DNA of 64,000 nt from Ignavibacteriota bacterium (lineage in GTDB: Bacteria; Bacteroidota; Ignavibacteria; UBA10030; SZUA-254), in NCBI GenBank assembly GCA_025358305.1, contig JANYJZ010000033.1, positions 149,513-213,512 of the forward strand. Direction: 5' to 3'. Below, one piece after another: positions 37,795-46,758 of this stretch. The position numbers and the translations under genes are program-made. The notes beneath the pieces are model-generated. The model made no database searches. It saw only the letters and a program-made list of their open reading frames with translations, and had not been told where the DNA came from. Positions within the stretch are counted from its first letter, which is position 1. Every line of letters begins with the position of its first letter.

Positions 37795-39612
37795 ATGAAA
37801 TTCCGCAACATCATCCTCCTGTCGATCTCCGGCATCGTCTCTGGTCTCCTCATCGCGAGCTACCTCGTCGTCAATTACTGGACGAGTCAGCAGGTCGAGG
37901 CGAGGACCGCCGGGAACTTGCGGAGCCAGTACTCCACCCTGCGCGAACTCAACGCCTTGCGTCTCGAGGAGGTCGCGAAGTCGTGCCAGATCATCGCCGA
38001 GACACCGCGGCTGAAAGCGGTCGCGGAACTCGGGGACCGGAACACCATCCGCCAGCTTGCGGAGGAGCTCCAGCAGAGTACCCGCGCAGACCTGTTCATG
38101 CTGACGAACGTCCGGAACGAACCCCTCGTCCAGCTCGTCCACGGAGCACCTCGAATATTTTCACTCAATGCGATGCCGTCCCTCCGTCCGCCCGGACGCC
38201 CTGTCTCCACCGACGTCTTGAACCTCGACTCGATGGCGCTCCGGCTCGCCTCCGCGCCCGTCATCGTCGGCCCCGATACCGTCGGAACCGTCACCATCGG
38301 CTTCGAGATCAGCGCTGCGGAGATGCAGACGCTTCGATCGATGACGGGAAGCGACATCCTCCTAGTTCCCTCGCCTGAATCCGGCGACTCCCCTCTCTCC
38401 CTCTCCCTCCGGCGCGAGATCCTCGCCCGGGTCGCTCTAGCGCTCCCCGGCGCCGACAGCGCCGTCATCGTCGCGATTCCGACCTCCGGCGACGCCTACG
38501 AAGGGACGAGGCTCCGGCTCGGCGCAAATCGGTCCACCGAGGCCATAGACTCGGCGCAGGTCTCCCTGGTCATCCTCATCTCGGTGAGCCGCGAGGTCCG
38601 GGCCGCATTGGAGCCCGTGCGGAACGCGTTCCTTATCCTCTCCGTCGCTGTCCTCCTGATGACGATCGGCATCGGATACCTCATCGCGCGGAGCATCACG
38701 CGTCCCATCGCCGAACTCGTGCGCGGCACGGCCGAGGTCGCCAAGGGCAATTACGACGTCCGCATCGACGTTCCGAGCGGCGTCGAGTTGAAGTTCCTCG
38801 CCCAGAACTTCCAGTCGATGAGCGCCTCCCTCAAGGAGAAGATCCAGCAGCTTGCCGACCGTAACGAGGACCTCGAAGAGGCTCTGCAAAAGCTCCGTGA
38901 GACGCAGCAGGAACTCGTAAAGTCCGAGCGCCTCGCGGCGACCGGGCGGCTCACCGCGCAGCTTTCTCATGAGATCAACAACCCGGTCCATAATATCCTC
39001 AGCTCCCTTCAGACCGTTCTCAAGAGGACGCCCGCGAGCGCTCCGGAGCGGGAACTTCTCGACGTGGCGTACGAGGAGGTCGAACGGCTCGCCCGGCTCA
39101 CGCAGCAGCTCCTCCAGGTCTACCGTACGTCCATGGCCGTGCAGGAACCGACGGTCGCCGTAAGCATGAACGAGATCATCCGCGACGTGGCCGCGTCGTA
39201 CGCCGAGACGCTCAACCAGAACCGGATCCGCGTCGTGACCTCGCTGCGCGATCCCCTCCCGGCCGTCCAGGCCGCGCCGGACAAGCTCAAACAGGTCTTC
39301 GTGAACCTCATCCTCAATGCCCGGGATGCCATGCCGCAGGGCGGGACCATTTCAATCACCACCTGCGCCCAAAACGGAAGCGTCCTCACGACCGTCGCCG
39401 ACACGGGCGTCGGCATCCCTCCGGAGAACATCCACCGGATCTTCGACGCCTTCTTCACCACGAAGAGCAAGGTGAGCGGCGTCGGCCTCGGCCTGAGCGT
39501 CACGTACGGCATCGTGCAGCAGTACAAGGGCCTCATCACCGTGAAGAGCTCCGTCGGCGGCGGTACGACCTTCACTCTCACGTTTCCAGCAACTTCAGCC
39601 GGATCGCTCTAG
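37795..39612 (+). CDS. Membrane sensor histidine kinase (NtrB-like)
   Basis: A 605-residue sensor kinase. TM1 is at residues 5-27; a large periplasmic sensor region follows to about 280; TM2 is at about 283-305 (FLILSVAVLLMTIGIGYLIA). A HAMP domain comes next (ARSITRPIAELVRGTAEVAKGN), then a coiled coil, the phosphoacceptor His392 in LSHEINNPVHN, and the ATPase domain with N box NLILNARDAMP, G1 DTGVGIP and G2 GVGLGLSVTYG. Combination with a sigma54 activator 13 bases downstream makes this an NtrB/NtrC-type pair. The position after cupredoxin and porin genes suggests it senses an envelope metal or redox state; the ligand is unknown. Confidence 0.93.
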   Translation: MKFRNIILLSISGIVSGLLIASYLVVNYWTSQQVEARTAGNLRSQYSTLRELNALRLEEVAKSCQIIAETPRLKAVAELGDRNTIRQLAEELQQSTRADLFMLTNVRNEPLVQLVHGAPRIFSLNAMPSLRPPGRPVSTDVLNLDSMALRLASAPVIVGPDTVGTVTIGFEISAAEMQTLRSMTGSDILLVPSPESGDSPLSLSLRREILARVALALPGADSAVIVAIPTSGDAYEGTRLRLGANRSTEAIDSAQVSLVILISVSREVRAALEPVRNAFLILSVAVLLMTIGIGYLIARSITRPIAELVRGTAEVAKGNYDVRIDVPSGVELKFLAQNFQSMSASLKEKIQQLADRNEDLEEALQKLRETQQELVKSERLAATGRLTAQLSHEINNPVHNILSSLQTVLKRTPASAPERELLDVAYEEVERLARLTQQLLQVYRTSMAVQEPTVAVSMNEIIRDVAASYAETLNQNRIRVVTSLRDPLPAVQAAPDKLKQVFVNLILNARDAMPQGGTISITTCAQNGSVLTTVADTGVGIPPENIHRIFDAFFTTKSKVSGVGLGLSVTYGIVQQYKGLITVKSSVGGGTTFTLTFPATSAGSL

Positions 39613-39624
39613 CAAAGGATCATT

Positions 39625-41022
39625 ATGGCAGCCCCGACCACACAGATCCTCATCGTTGACGACGACCGCGCGTTCAGGGTCGCGACCACCGCGCTCCTTC
39701 AGGATGCGGGGTACGCGACCCAAGCGGCCCCGAGCGCCGCGGAAGCGCTCGAACTCCTCCGGAAGAAGGACTTCGACCTCGTGCTCTCGGACCTCGTCAT
39801 GGAGGAGATGAACGGCATCGAACTGCTCCGCCGGATCAAGCAGGAGTATCCCGGCACGACCGTCATCATGGTGACCGGGTTCGGATCGATCCAGACCGCC
39901 GTGGACGCGATGCGTCTCGGGGCGTACGATTATGTCACGAAGCCCGCGAACAACGATGAACTGCTCATCAAGATCCAGCGTGCCGTCGAAGAGCGCAGGA
40001 GATCAAGAGAACTCGAGCACTTGCGGAATGTCATCCGCATCGAGACGAACTTCACCAATATCGTCAGCCAGAACGACGCGATGCGCAAGGTGTTCAAGCA
40101 GGTCCGCCAAGTCGCGGACACGGACGTCACCGTCCTCATCACCGGCGAAACGGGCACGGGGAAGGAGCTCCTCGCGAAGGCCATCCACTTCAACAGCTCC
40201 CGCCGGGCCGCGCCCTTCATCACCGTCCAGTGCTCCGCGATCCCTGAGTCCCTCTTGGAGAGCGAACTCTTCGGCCACGAGGCCGGATCGTTCACCGGGG
40301 CCGCTCGGAGGCGCATCGGCAAGTTCGAAGAGGCGGTCGGCGGGACGGTGTTTCTCGACGAGATCGGCGACGTGCCCCTCCTCCTCCAGACGAAACTCCT
40401 GCGCGTCCTCCAAGAGAAGCAGATATCGCGGCTCGGGAGCAACGGGATCATTTCGGTGGACGTCCGCATCATCGCCGCGACGAACAGGAGTCTCGATGCG
40501 ATGACCGCCGACGGGACGTTTCGGGAGGACCTCTTCTACCGCCTCAATGTCTTCCCCCTCTCGTTCCCCCCGCTCAGAGAACGCCTGGACGACATCCCGC
40601 TCCTCGCCCAGCATTTTCTGGAGAGGCATAAGACCCTTGGCAGAACGAACGTTTCGGGGTTCAGCGCGGAGTGCATCCACGATATGATGAACTACTCCTG
40701 GAAGGGGAACGTCCGGGAGCTCGAGAACCTCATCAAGCGTGCGATCATCAAGGCGGAAGGTGAGGTCATCACCTCCTTGGAACTTCTCCCGAGTCCCGGC
40801 CAGCCGCCTGTCGAAGGCGTTGCGGCCGCGGCCACCTCCCTTCCGTACAAGAAGTACCTCGACCAGGTCGTCCAAGACGCCGAGCGGAAATTTCTCGTGC
40901 GAATCCTCCAGGAGTGCGGGGGAAATCTCAATCAGGCGGCCCGGAAGATGGACGTGGACCGCAAGACGATCTACCGTAAGATCGCCGAGTTCGCGATCGA
41001 CGTGCAACAGTTCAAGGAGTAG
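39625..41022 (+). CDS. Sigma54-dependent response regulator (NtrC family)
   Basis: A 465-residue activator: receiver domain (phosphoacceptor Asp56 in LVLSDLVMEEMNG), AAA+ domain with Walker A GETGTGKE (174-181) and Walker B VFLDEIGD, and a C-terminal Fis-type helix-turn-helix (NLNQAARKMDVDRKTIYRKI). The sigma54-contacting loop reads GSFTGA (221-226) rather than the commonest GAFTGA, a conservative Ala-to-Ser change. AAAGGAT precedes the ATG. Its partner kinase is immediately upstream. A palindrome and a -24/-12-like element lie within 200 bases downstream of its stop, before the T9SS gene, which is the most obvious nearby target. Confidence 0.95.
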   Translation: MAAPTTQILIVDDDRAFRVATTALLQDAGYATQAAPSAAEALELLRKKDFDLVLSDLVMEEMNGIELLRRIKQEYPGTTVIMVTGFGSIQTAVDAMRLGAYDYVTKPANNDELLIKIQRAVEERRRSRELEHLRNVIRIETNFTNIVSQNDAMRKVFKQVRQVADTDVTVLITGETGTGKELLAKAIHFNSSRRAAPFITVQCSAIPESLLESELFGHEAGSFTGAARRRIGKFEEAVGGTVFLDEIGDVPLLLQTKLLRVLQEKQISRLGSNGIISVDVRIIAATNRSLDAMTADGTFREDLFYRLNVFPLSFPPLRERLDDIPLLAQHFLERHKTLGRTNVSGFSAECIHDMMNYSWKGNVRELENLIKRAIIKAEGEVITSLELLPSPGQPPVEGVAAAATSLPYKKYLDQVVQDAERKFLVRILQECGGNLNQAARKMDVDRKTIYRKIAEFAIDVQQFKE

Positions 41023-41170
41023 ATCCCCGGCCGTCCTCCGACCGTTTCACCGAGGGCGTGTCCAGAGCGAGTCCCATTGCCCCTCGCGACGCCTCTCACC
41101 GGTGGGGTACCTGCGCCACACGCGCCCCCACGCCAAGCTCTGTTGTGGTTCATAAATGTCGATTTTTGCG

Positions 41171-41190
41171 CCTGTTCGATGTCGAACAGG
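41171..41190 (+). promoter_or_regulatory. Perfect palindrome, candidate regulator binding site
   Basis: Nine-base arms CCTGTTCGA / TCGAACAGG separated by TG. No U-tract follows on either strand, so it is not a typical terminator. It lies 12 bases before the -24-like element at 41203. Confidence 0.5.
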
Positions 41191-41202
41191 ATCCGAACGT
41201 CG

Positions 41203-41218
41203 TGGCACACTAGTTGAG
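41203..41218 (+). promoter_or_regulatory. Candidate sigma54 (-24/-12) promoter
   Basis: TGGCACACTAGTTGAG. The -24 part TGGCAC is perfect and the GG-to-G spacing is right, but the -12 GC reads GA. About 76 bases before the T9SS gene start. No TTG-N20-TAnnTT promoter was found in this 271-base gap. Confidence 0.4.
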
Positions 41219-41293
41219 ACATTCCAGACCATATGCGCCACCCAGGGTGATCCCCGTGGGGCACTCGTCCACCATCTCAGAAAGGGTCATTTC

Positions 41294-44200
41294 ATGAAGC
41301 AGGTCTCGTCGTTTCTCCGATTTCTCGTCGCACTCACGGCGCTCTGCGCCGCCGCTGCGCTCGCGCAGGCACCGCCGACGGAGCTTGAAGGCTCCTATTC
41401 CGCATCGGACCGCGTCGTCGAACTCCGATGGCATGCACCCGAGTCGATGCAACAGCCCCTCCTCTACCGCGTCTACCGCAACGGCGGCGGAGACTCCGCT
41501 TTTTCGGTGATCGGCACTGCGCATGACCGGGGATTCAACGACAGCTCGGCCGCTCCGGACCTTCACTTCGGCTATTACGTGACGGCAATGTACGCAGGCA
41601 GCGTCGAGAGCATGCCGAGTCATACGATCGGCGTTTCCACCGGATCGTCCCACGATTCCTCGGACGGCGGGGACCACGGCAACATCGCCTTCAACTCGAC
41701 GCCGGCCAAAATGACGGCCGTCAATCTACCCTACTCCTACCAGCCCATTGTGGTGACGCAGCCTTCGGGACTGACCGTCTGCTTCGAACTGCACGACGCG
41801 CCTCACGGCATGACAATGGATCCCTCCACCGGCGCCATCAGCTGGACGCCGGGATCGATCGGTATCTTCGAGGTGGAGCTCCGCGCGAGGATCTGCTCAT
41901 CCTCCTCCGACAGGAAAGCGGAACAGAAATTCAGCATCATGGTCCTCGGCGGCCCTCCCGGCGCCATCAGCGGCCATGTCACCGACCCGTCGAGCAACCC
42001 GATCGGTCATGTCCGCATCAAGATCTTCGACGCGACGCATGGCATCTTCGTCCTCAAGACCCGCACCGACAGCACGGGATCCTATGATTTTCCGATGGTG
42101 AACGCGGGGACGTACTTCATCCGGGCAGACGCCGACAGCGGGCGGTTCCAGGGTGAATGGTACAACGGCGTCACCCGACTCTCCGACGCGACCGGGGTCG
42201 TCGTCGCAGAAGGTGCGAACGTCAGCGCCGACTTCGTCCTCCACGCGGCGGCGGACAGCGCACATACGCATGTGATGCTCTCCGGCGTCGTCCGGGATTC
42301 ATCGGGCGCACCGCTTGGCGGCGCGCACGTCACCGCATTTCGGTCCCGCCACCATTCGGATGGAGGCGACGACGTCTTCAACGACGACCATCATGGCGGA
42401 TCGGGCAGCGACGATGGCTTCAACAACGACCATCATGACGGATCCGGCAGCGACGACGGCTCGAGCACCGCGACGGACAGCCTGGGAGCGTATCACCTCG
42501 CCCTCAGTGCAGGCTCCTACTTCGTCCGGGCGAAGGCCGAAGGGTTCTTCGAACAGTTCTGGGACGGAAAGAGCTCCGTTCTCGAGGCGGACCTGCTGAC
42601 GCTCACCGGGGACACGACGGGCATCGACTTTGCCCTTCTTCCCGGGCACCATAGGATCTCGGGAACAGGCGTCATCTCGGGCACGATCCGCGCGGCGGCG
42701 GACAGCACTCCCTTGCGGAGCCATGTCCTGGGCCTGCAGAAGAACTTCATGGGTCAGTTCACCGGATTTATCACTTCCACGCACAGCGATTCGGGCGGCG
42801 CATACTCCCTTGACGGCCTCCCGACCGGCTTCTACATCGTCCTGGCCAAGGACGACGACGAATTCATCCCGACGTTCTACACTCCCTCGGGCGGAACGGC
42901 CTTCCTTGACAGCGCGGCAGTGATCTTCGTCGACGGCTCGAGCGTCGCCGGCGCAGACATCTACCTCGCGAGCGACACCGCGGACGGATTGAACAGGATC
43001 GAAGGAGAGGTCGAGTCCGAGAACGGGCTCCCGGGCAAGGCCGCGGCGCACGTCACGACCGCAGTCTCACCGCTTCCGGGCGCCATCGTCGTCATCTCGA
43101 CATCCGGAGGCGCGGTCGCCGGCTCGACGATCAGCGATAACGCCGGCGCCTACAGCATTCCGGGTCTCGCCGCGGGCAACTACACGCTCACGTTCCAGAA
43201 GCCGGGAAGCGCCACGTTCCGCGTTGGTGCGACGCTCGCCTACGTGAACAACGTGCCGACCATCGCGGCGGTCAACGCGGTGCTTTCCTCCCAGCCTGTG
43301 ACCCAGACCGGCCTTATGAGCGTCCATCCCGACTGGAACCTCGTCTCGGTTCCCGTCGGAGCTGCGGACCTTCATACGAGCGCCGTGTTCCCGGCCGCGA
43401 CCTCCGAAGCGTTCGGATTCACCGGCGGATACCAGCCGTCCGACACACTGGCATACGGCGCCGGCTACTGGATGAAATTCGCCGGCAGCCAGGTGCTTTC
43501 CCTCCCCGGAGCGGAACGGCTCACGCAGACCATCCACCTCGTACAGGGGTGGAATCTCATCGGCTCGCTCTCGTACCCGGTCGCCGTCTCTGCGCTCCAA
43601 TCGATCCCCGCGAGCATCGTCGCGACGGACTACTTCTCCTACGGCGGGGGCTATGCATCCGCGAGCGTCATCGAACCGGGGAGAGGATACTGGGTCAAGG
43701 CCTCCGGCACCGGCACGCTCACGATGCTGGCCTCTGCCGGCACCGTCTCTTCGGGCACCTCGCCCCGGCCTGTTGCGTCCGAGGAGGTCTCTCTCACGAT
43801 CCGTGATGACGCTGGCAATGCCCAGACGCTCTCGCTCGCCTCTGGGACCAACAGCGTGACGCGTGAACTTCCTCCCGTTCCCCCGGCCGGCGCGTTCGAC
43901 GTTCGGTTCGCCTCGGGCAATATGACCGAGCTGCTCCCGACGGATCTCCGGTTGCCGCATTCATATCCGCTCTCGCTCCAGCTGCCGAGCCGCAGTGTGA
44001 CGGTCGATTGGTCGACCCCGACCGATCGACGCTTCCGCCTCGTCAATGAGCGCGGGACGACGATCGCGTCGTCCGACAAGGGCTCTTCGACGATCACGCT
44101 CGGGGCGACCGCGCGCCTGACGTTGATCGCCGAAGCGAGCGCTGTGCCGAAGGACTTCTCTCTGCAGCAGAACTACCCGAATCCGTTCAACCCCTCGACG

Positions 44201-44437
44201 TCCATCCGGTTCGAACTCCCGGCGGCGAGTAGGACGACCATCAGGATCTTCAACCTCATCGGACAGGAGGTCTCGGTCCTCCTCGACAACCATGAGCTCG
44301 AAGCGGGCGCCCACAGCGTCGTGTTCGACGCGTCACGCCTCGCGAGCGGCGTCTATCTCTACCGCATGGACGCAGCAAAGAGCGGCGATCCGACAGCGAG
44401 GTTCTCCGAGGTCCGGAAAATGGTCCTCGTGAAGTAG
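41294..44437 (+). CDS. Large secreted protein with T9SS sorting domain and Asp/His-rich repeats
   Basis: A 1047-residue surface or secreted protein. Signal peptide MKQVSSFLRFLVALTALC. A fibronectin-like part is followed by Ig/cadherin-like and several carboxypeptidase-regulatory-like beta sandwiches (GAISGHVTDPSSNPIGHVRI; GVVRDSSGAPLGGAHV; GVISGTIRAAADSTPL). Around residues 355-390 two tandem 14-residue units rich in Asp, His, Gly and Ser occur (FNDDHHGGSGSDDG). Near 720-850 are WNLVSVPVG and WNLIGSLSYP units. The C-terminus is a type A T9SS sorting domain (NYPNPFNPSTSIRFELP, ending RKMVLVK). The Asp/His repeats could bind divalent metal. It probably answers to the adjacent sigma54 activator. 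Confidence 0.92.
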   Translation: MKQVSSFLRFLVALTALCAAAALAQAPPTELEGSYSASDRVVELRWHAPESMQQPLLYRVYRNGGGDSAFSVIGTAHDRGFNDSSAAPDLHFGYYVTAMYAGSVESMPSHTIGVSTGSSHDSSDGGDHGNIAFNSTPAKMTAVNLPYSYQPIVVTQPSGLTVCFELHDAPHGMTMDPSTGAISWTPGSIGIFEVELRARICSSSSDRKAEQKFSIMVLGGPPGAISGHVTDPSSNPIGHVRIKIFDATHGIFVLKTRTDSTGSYDFPMVNAGTYFIRADADSGRFQGEWYNGVTRLSDATGVVVAEGANVSADFVLHAAADSAHTHVMLSGVVRDSSGAPLGGAHVTAFRSRHHSDGGDDVFNDDHHGGSGSDDGFNNDHHDGSGSDDGSSTATDSLGAYHLALSAGSYFVRAKAEGFFEQFWDGKSSVLEADLLTLTGDTTGIDFALLPGHHRISGTGVISGTIRAAADSTPLRSHVLGLQKNFMGQFTGFITSTHSDSGGAYSLDGLPTGFYIVLAKDDDEFIPTFYTPSGGTAFLDSAAVIFVDGSSVAGADIYLASDTADGLNRIEGEVESENGLPGKAAAHVTTAVSPLPGAIVVISTSGGAVAGSTISDNAGAYSIPGLAAGNYTLTFQKPGSATFRVGATLAYVNNVPTIAAVNAVLSSQPVTQTGLMSVHPDWNLVSVPVGAADLHTSAVFPAATSEAFGFTGGYQPSDTLAYGAGYWMKFAGSQVLSLPGAERLTQTIHLVQGWNLIGSLSYPVAVSALQSIPASIVATDYFSYGGGYASASVIEPGRGYWVKASGTGTLTMLASAGTVSSGTSPRPVASEEVSLTIRDDAGNAQTLSLASGTNSVTRELPPVPPAGAFDVRFASGNMTELLPTDLRLPHSYPLSLQLPSRSVTVDWSTPTDRRFRLVNERGTTIASSDKGSSTITLGATARLTLIAEASAVPKDFSLQQNYPNPFNPSTSIRFELPAASRTTIRIFNLIGQEVSVLLDNHELEAGAHSVVFDASRLASGVYLYRMDAAKSGDPTARFSEVRKMVLVK
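42377..42460 (+). repeat. Two tandem 42-base repeats inside the T9SS gene
   Basis: Units 42377-42418 and 42419-42460 differ at only five or so positions and encode consecutive 14-residue Asp/His/Gly/Ser-rich motifs. Recent duplication within the coding frame. Confidence 0.85.
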
Positions 44438-44462
44438 CGAGCACGACACGTTCCTCCAACGA

Positions 44463-44495
44463 AAAGCCCGGCACATTGTTCGTGTGCCGGGCTTT
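44463..44495 (+). terminator. Intrinsic terminator after the T9SS gene
   Basis: A perfect 13-base-pair stem (44463-44475 with 44483-44495), 7-base loop, ending in TTTCTATT. It starts 26 bases after the stop codon. Confidence 0.85.
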
Positions 44496-44498
44496 CTA

Positions 44499-44529
44499 TT
44501 GCATTCGATGGGACGTTTTCTTATGTTGA
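44499..44529 (+). promoter_or_regulatory. Promoter of the lipoprotein gene
   Basis: TTGCAT, 20 bases from TTG, TATGTTGA, 37 bases before the ATG at 44566. Confidence 0.7.
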
Positions 44530-44565
44530 GGGCGAATCGTTCCCCCTACAGTTCAGCTCCCGGAA

Positions 44566-45177
44566 ATGAAGCGTTTCATCCCATTTTGTGCGTTGGCTAC
44601 TGCCCTCGCGTTCGCCGGCTGCTCGTCATCCGTTCCGGAAGTGCACGCAACACCTCTCCCCGCGGCCATCTCCGCGATTACGCAAGCTGACACGCTCTTC
44701 GACCTTTCCGCGTCCCTCCCGGGACAGCCCGCGAGCGAGGACCTGCCGGACCAGACGCTCCTCGAGACGGCTTCCCCCTGGACGCCGCGCTTCGTCCAGA
44801 CGGGCCTCGCCTCCGGGGTCATGCTGGAGTTCACGGGTATCAAGAAGGGCAAGACGCTCAATGCGAAGAGTGCGAACATCGAACTTCGACGCTACCTCCA
44901 CGACACGCTCTCCGGACACCCTGGATCGCTCGCCGCGCAGCTTTCCAGCCCGATGAAGGCCCAGGCGGCGCTCAACAACCTCCACCAGGCGTTCTTCAAG
45001 GTCCAGCCGGGGACGTACTTCCTCCGCGTGACCAATCCGTGGGCCGACCGTAAAATGATCCGCGATGTCGTGGTCCGAGATGGGGAGTATTCCGTGCTGT
45101 CGAACGATGTGTATGCCGCCTGGGTCAAACGGGCGAAGCAGCTGTCGGATTCTACGGGGGCGAAGGTACAGGAGTAG
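44566..45177 (+). CDS. Lipoprotein of unknown function
   Basis: A 203-residue lipoprotein. Signal MKRFIPFCALATALAFAGC with lipobox AFAGC (Cys19). The mature part has no recognised domain; LRRYLHDTLSGHPGSLAAQL looks helical, and KVQPGTYFLRVTNPWADRKM resembles a small beta-sandwich strand pair. It is monocistronic, with its own promoter and a shared terminal palindrome with guaA. Confidence 0.78.
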   Translation: MKRFIPFCALATALAFAGCSSSVPEVHATPLPAAISAITQADTLFDLSASLPGQPASEDLPDQTLLETASPWTPRFVQTGLASGVMLEFTGIKKGKTLNAKSANIELRRYLHDTLSGHPGSLAAQLSSPMKAQAALNNLHQAFFKVQPGTYFLRVTNPWADRKMIRDVVVRDGEYSVLSNDVYAAWVKRAKQLSDSTGAKVQE

Positions 45178-45196
45178 CGCGGACGCGCGCTACTCC
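45171..45196. terminator. Palindrome containing both stop codons of convergent genes
   Basis: An 11-base-pair stem (45171-45181 with 45186-45196) and 4-base loop. The stop TAG of the lipoprotein gene (45175-45177) and the stop of guaA (45190-45192 on the other strand) sit symmetrically in the two arms. Probably acts as a bidirectional 3' end. Confidence 0.6.
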
Positions 45197-46752
45197 CATT
45201 CGATCGTTGAGGGGGGTTTGGAGCTGATGTCGTAGACGACGCGGTTCACGCCTCGCACCTCGTTCACGATACGGCTCGACACTTTCCCGAGCAGCTCGAA
45301 CGGAAGGTGGACCCAGTCCGCCGTCATGCCGTCGAGGCTGTGGACAGCCCGGAGTGCGATGACGTTGTCATAGGTCCGCTGGTCGCCCATGACGCCGACC
45401 GTCTGCACCGGGAGGAGCACCGCAAACGCCTGCCACATCGATTCATAGAGACCCGCGCGCCGTATCTCCTCGATAAAGATCTCATCCGCCTCCTGCACGA
45501 TCCTGATCTTCTCCGGCGTCACATCGCTGATGATCCGCACCGCCAGTCCGGGTCCCGGGAACGCATGCCGGGTGATGAGCTGTTCGGGGAGTCCGAGGAC
45601 CCTGCCGACCGCCCGCACCTCGTCCTTGAACAGCTCCCGAAACGGCTCGATGAGCTTGAGCTTCATCCGGTCCGGCAAGCCCCCGACGTTGTGGTGCGTC
45701 TTGATCTTGTGCGAGGGCCCCCGAAACGAGACAGATTCGATGACGTCGGGGTAGAGCGTCCCTTGGGCGAGAAACCCGACGTTGCCGATCGACTTCGCCT
45801 CCCGGTCAAAGAACTCGATGAACGTCAGTCCGATGATCTTCCGCTTCTGCTCCGGGTCGACGACCCCGGCGAGTTTGCCGAGAAAGATGTCGGACGCGTC
45901 GACGGCGTCGAGGTTGAACTTGTACGTGTCGCGGTAGAGCCGGGTCACCTGCTCGCTCTCGCTCTTCCGCATGAGGCCGTTATTGATGTGGATGCAGTAC
46001 AGTTGGTCGCCGATCGCCTTGTGGAGGAGGACCGCAAGCACCGAGGAATCCACCCCGCCGCTTAAGGCGCAGATGACGTTCTGCGTCCCGACCTTCGCGC
46101 GGATCTCGTCGACCGCGCGGTCGACAATGGAGCCCGCATCCCAGCCGCCCTTGCATCCCGCGATCGTGAAGAGAAAGTTCCGCAGGATCACCTTCCCTTT
46201 GGGCGTATGGACGACCTCGGGATGGAACTGGACCGCGTAGATCTTCTTCGCGGCGTTGCGGATCGCGCAGATGGGGGAGTTCGCGGTGTGCGCGAGGACT
46301 TGGAACCCCGGAGGGATCTTCGTGAGCGCGTCGCCGTGGCTCATCCAGACGGGCGTGGAGATCTCCGAGCTGCCGTTCGCCGGCACGAACCCCGCAAAGA
46401 GGTCCGAGGTGTCGTCGACGATGACGTTCGCTGGGCCGTACTCCTTCCGGGCGAACGTGTCGACCTGGCCTCCGAGCTGGTACGAAATGAGCTGAAAGCC
46501 GTAGCAGATCCCGAGGATGGGAATGCCGAGATCGTAGAGCTCTGGCGTGGAGTGCGGTGCGTCCTGCTCATAGACGCTCGCAGGGCCTCCCGACAGGATG
46601 ATCCCGCTCGGCCGGAACTTCCGTATCTCCTCGATGGGGAAGTTGAACGGATGGAGCTCCGAATAGACGCCGAGTTCCCGGACCCTGCGCGTGATGAGCT
46701 GCGTATACTGGGATCCGAAATCGAGGATGAGGATGCGCTCGGGATGCTCCAT
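45190..46752 (-). CDS. guaA: GMP synthase (glutamine-hydrolysing)
   Basis: A 520-residue single-chain GMP synthetase converting XMP to GMP with glutamine and ATP. Class I amidotransferase domain with nucleophile Cys in [10 protein letters not shown] and His/Glu in VQFHPEVVH. The PP-loop ATP pyrophosphatase motif [10 protein letters not shown] is at about residue 230, and the C-terminal dimerisation domain ([21 protein letters not shown]) is complete. It begins 6 bases after gcvP and is therefore probably co-transcribed with the glycine cleavage genes. Confidence 0.97.
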   Translation of the reverse strand: MEHPERILILDFGSQYTQLITRRVRELGVYSELHPFNFPIEEIRKFRPSGIILSGGPASVYEQDAPHSTPELYDLGIPILGICYGFQLISYQLGGQVDTFARKEYGPANVIVDDTSDLFAGFVPANGSSEISTPVWMSHGDALTKIPPGFQVLAHTANSPICAIRNAAKKIYAVQFHPEVVHTPKGKVILRNFLFTIAGCKGGWDAGSIVDRAVDEIRAKVGTQNVICALSGGVDSSVLAVLLHKAIGDQLYCIHINNGLMRKSESEQVTRLYRDTYKFNLDAVDASDIFLGKLAGVVDPEQKRKIIGLTFIEFFDREAKSIGNVGFLAQGTLYPDVIESVSFRGPSHKIKTHHNVGGLPDRMKLKLIEPFRELFKDEVRAVGRVLGLPEQLITRHAFPGPGLAVRIISDVTPEKIRIVQEADEIFIEEIRRAGLYESMWQAFAVLLPVQTVGVMGDQRTYDNVIALRAVHSLDGMTADWVHLPFELLGKVSSRIVNEVRGVNRVVYDISSKPPSTIEWE

Positions 46753-46758
46753 GGGCAG

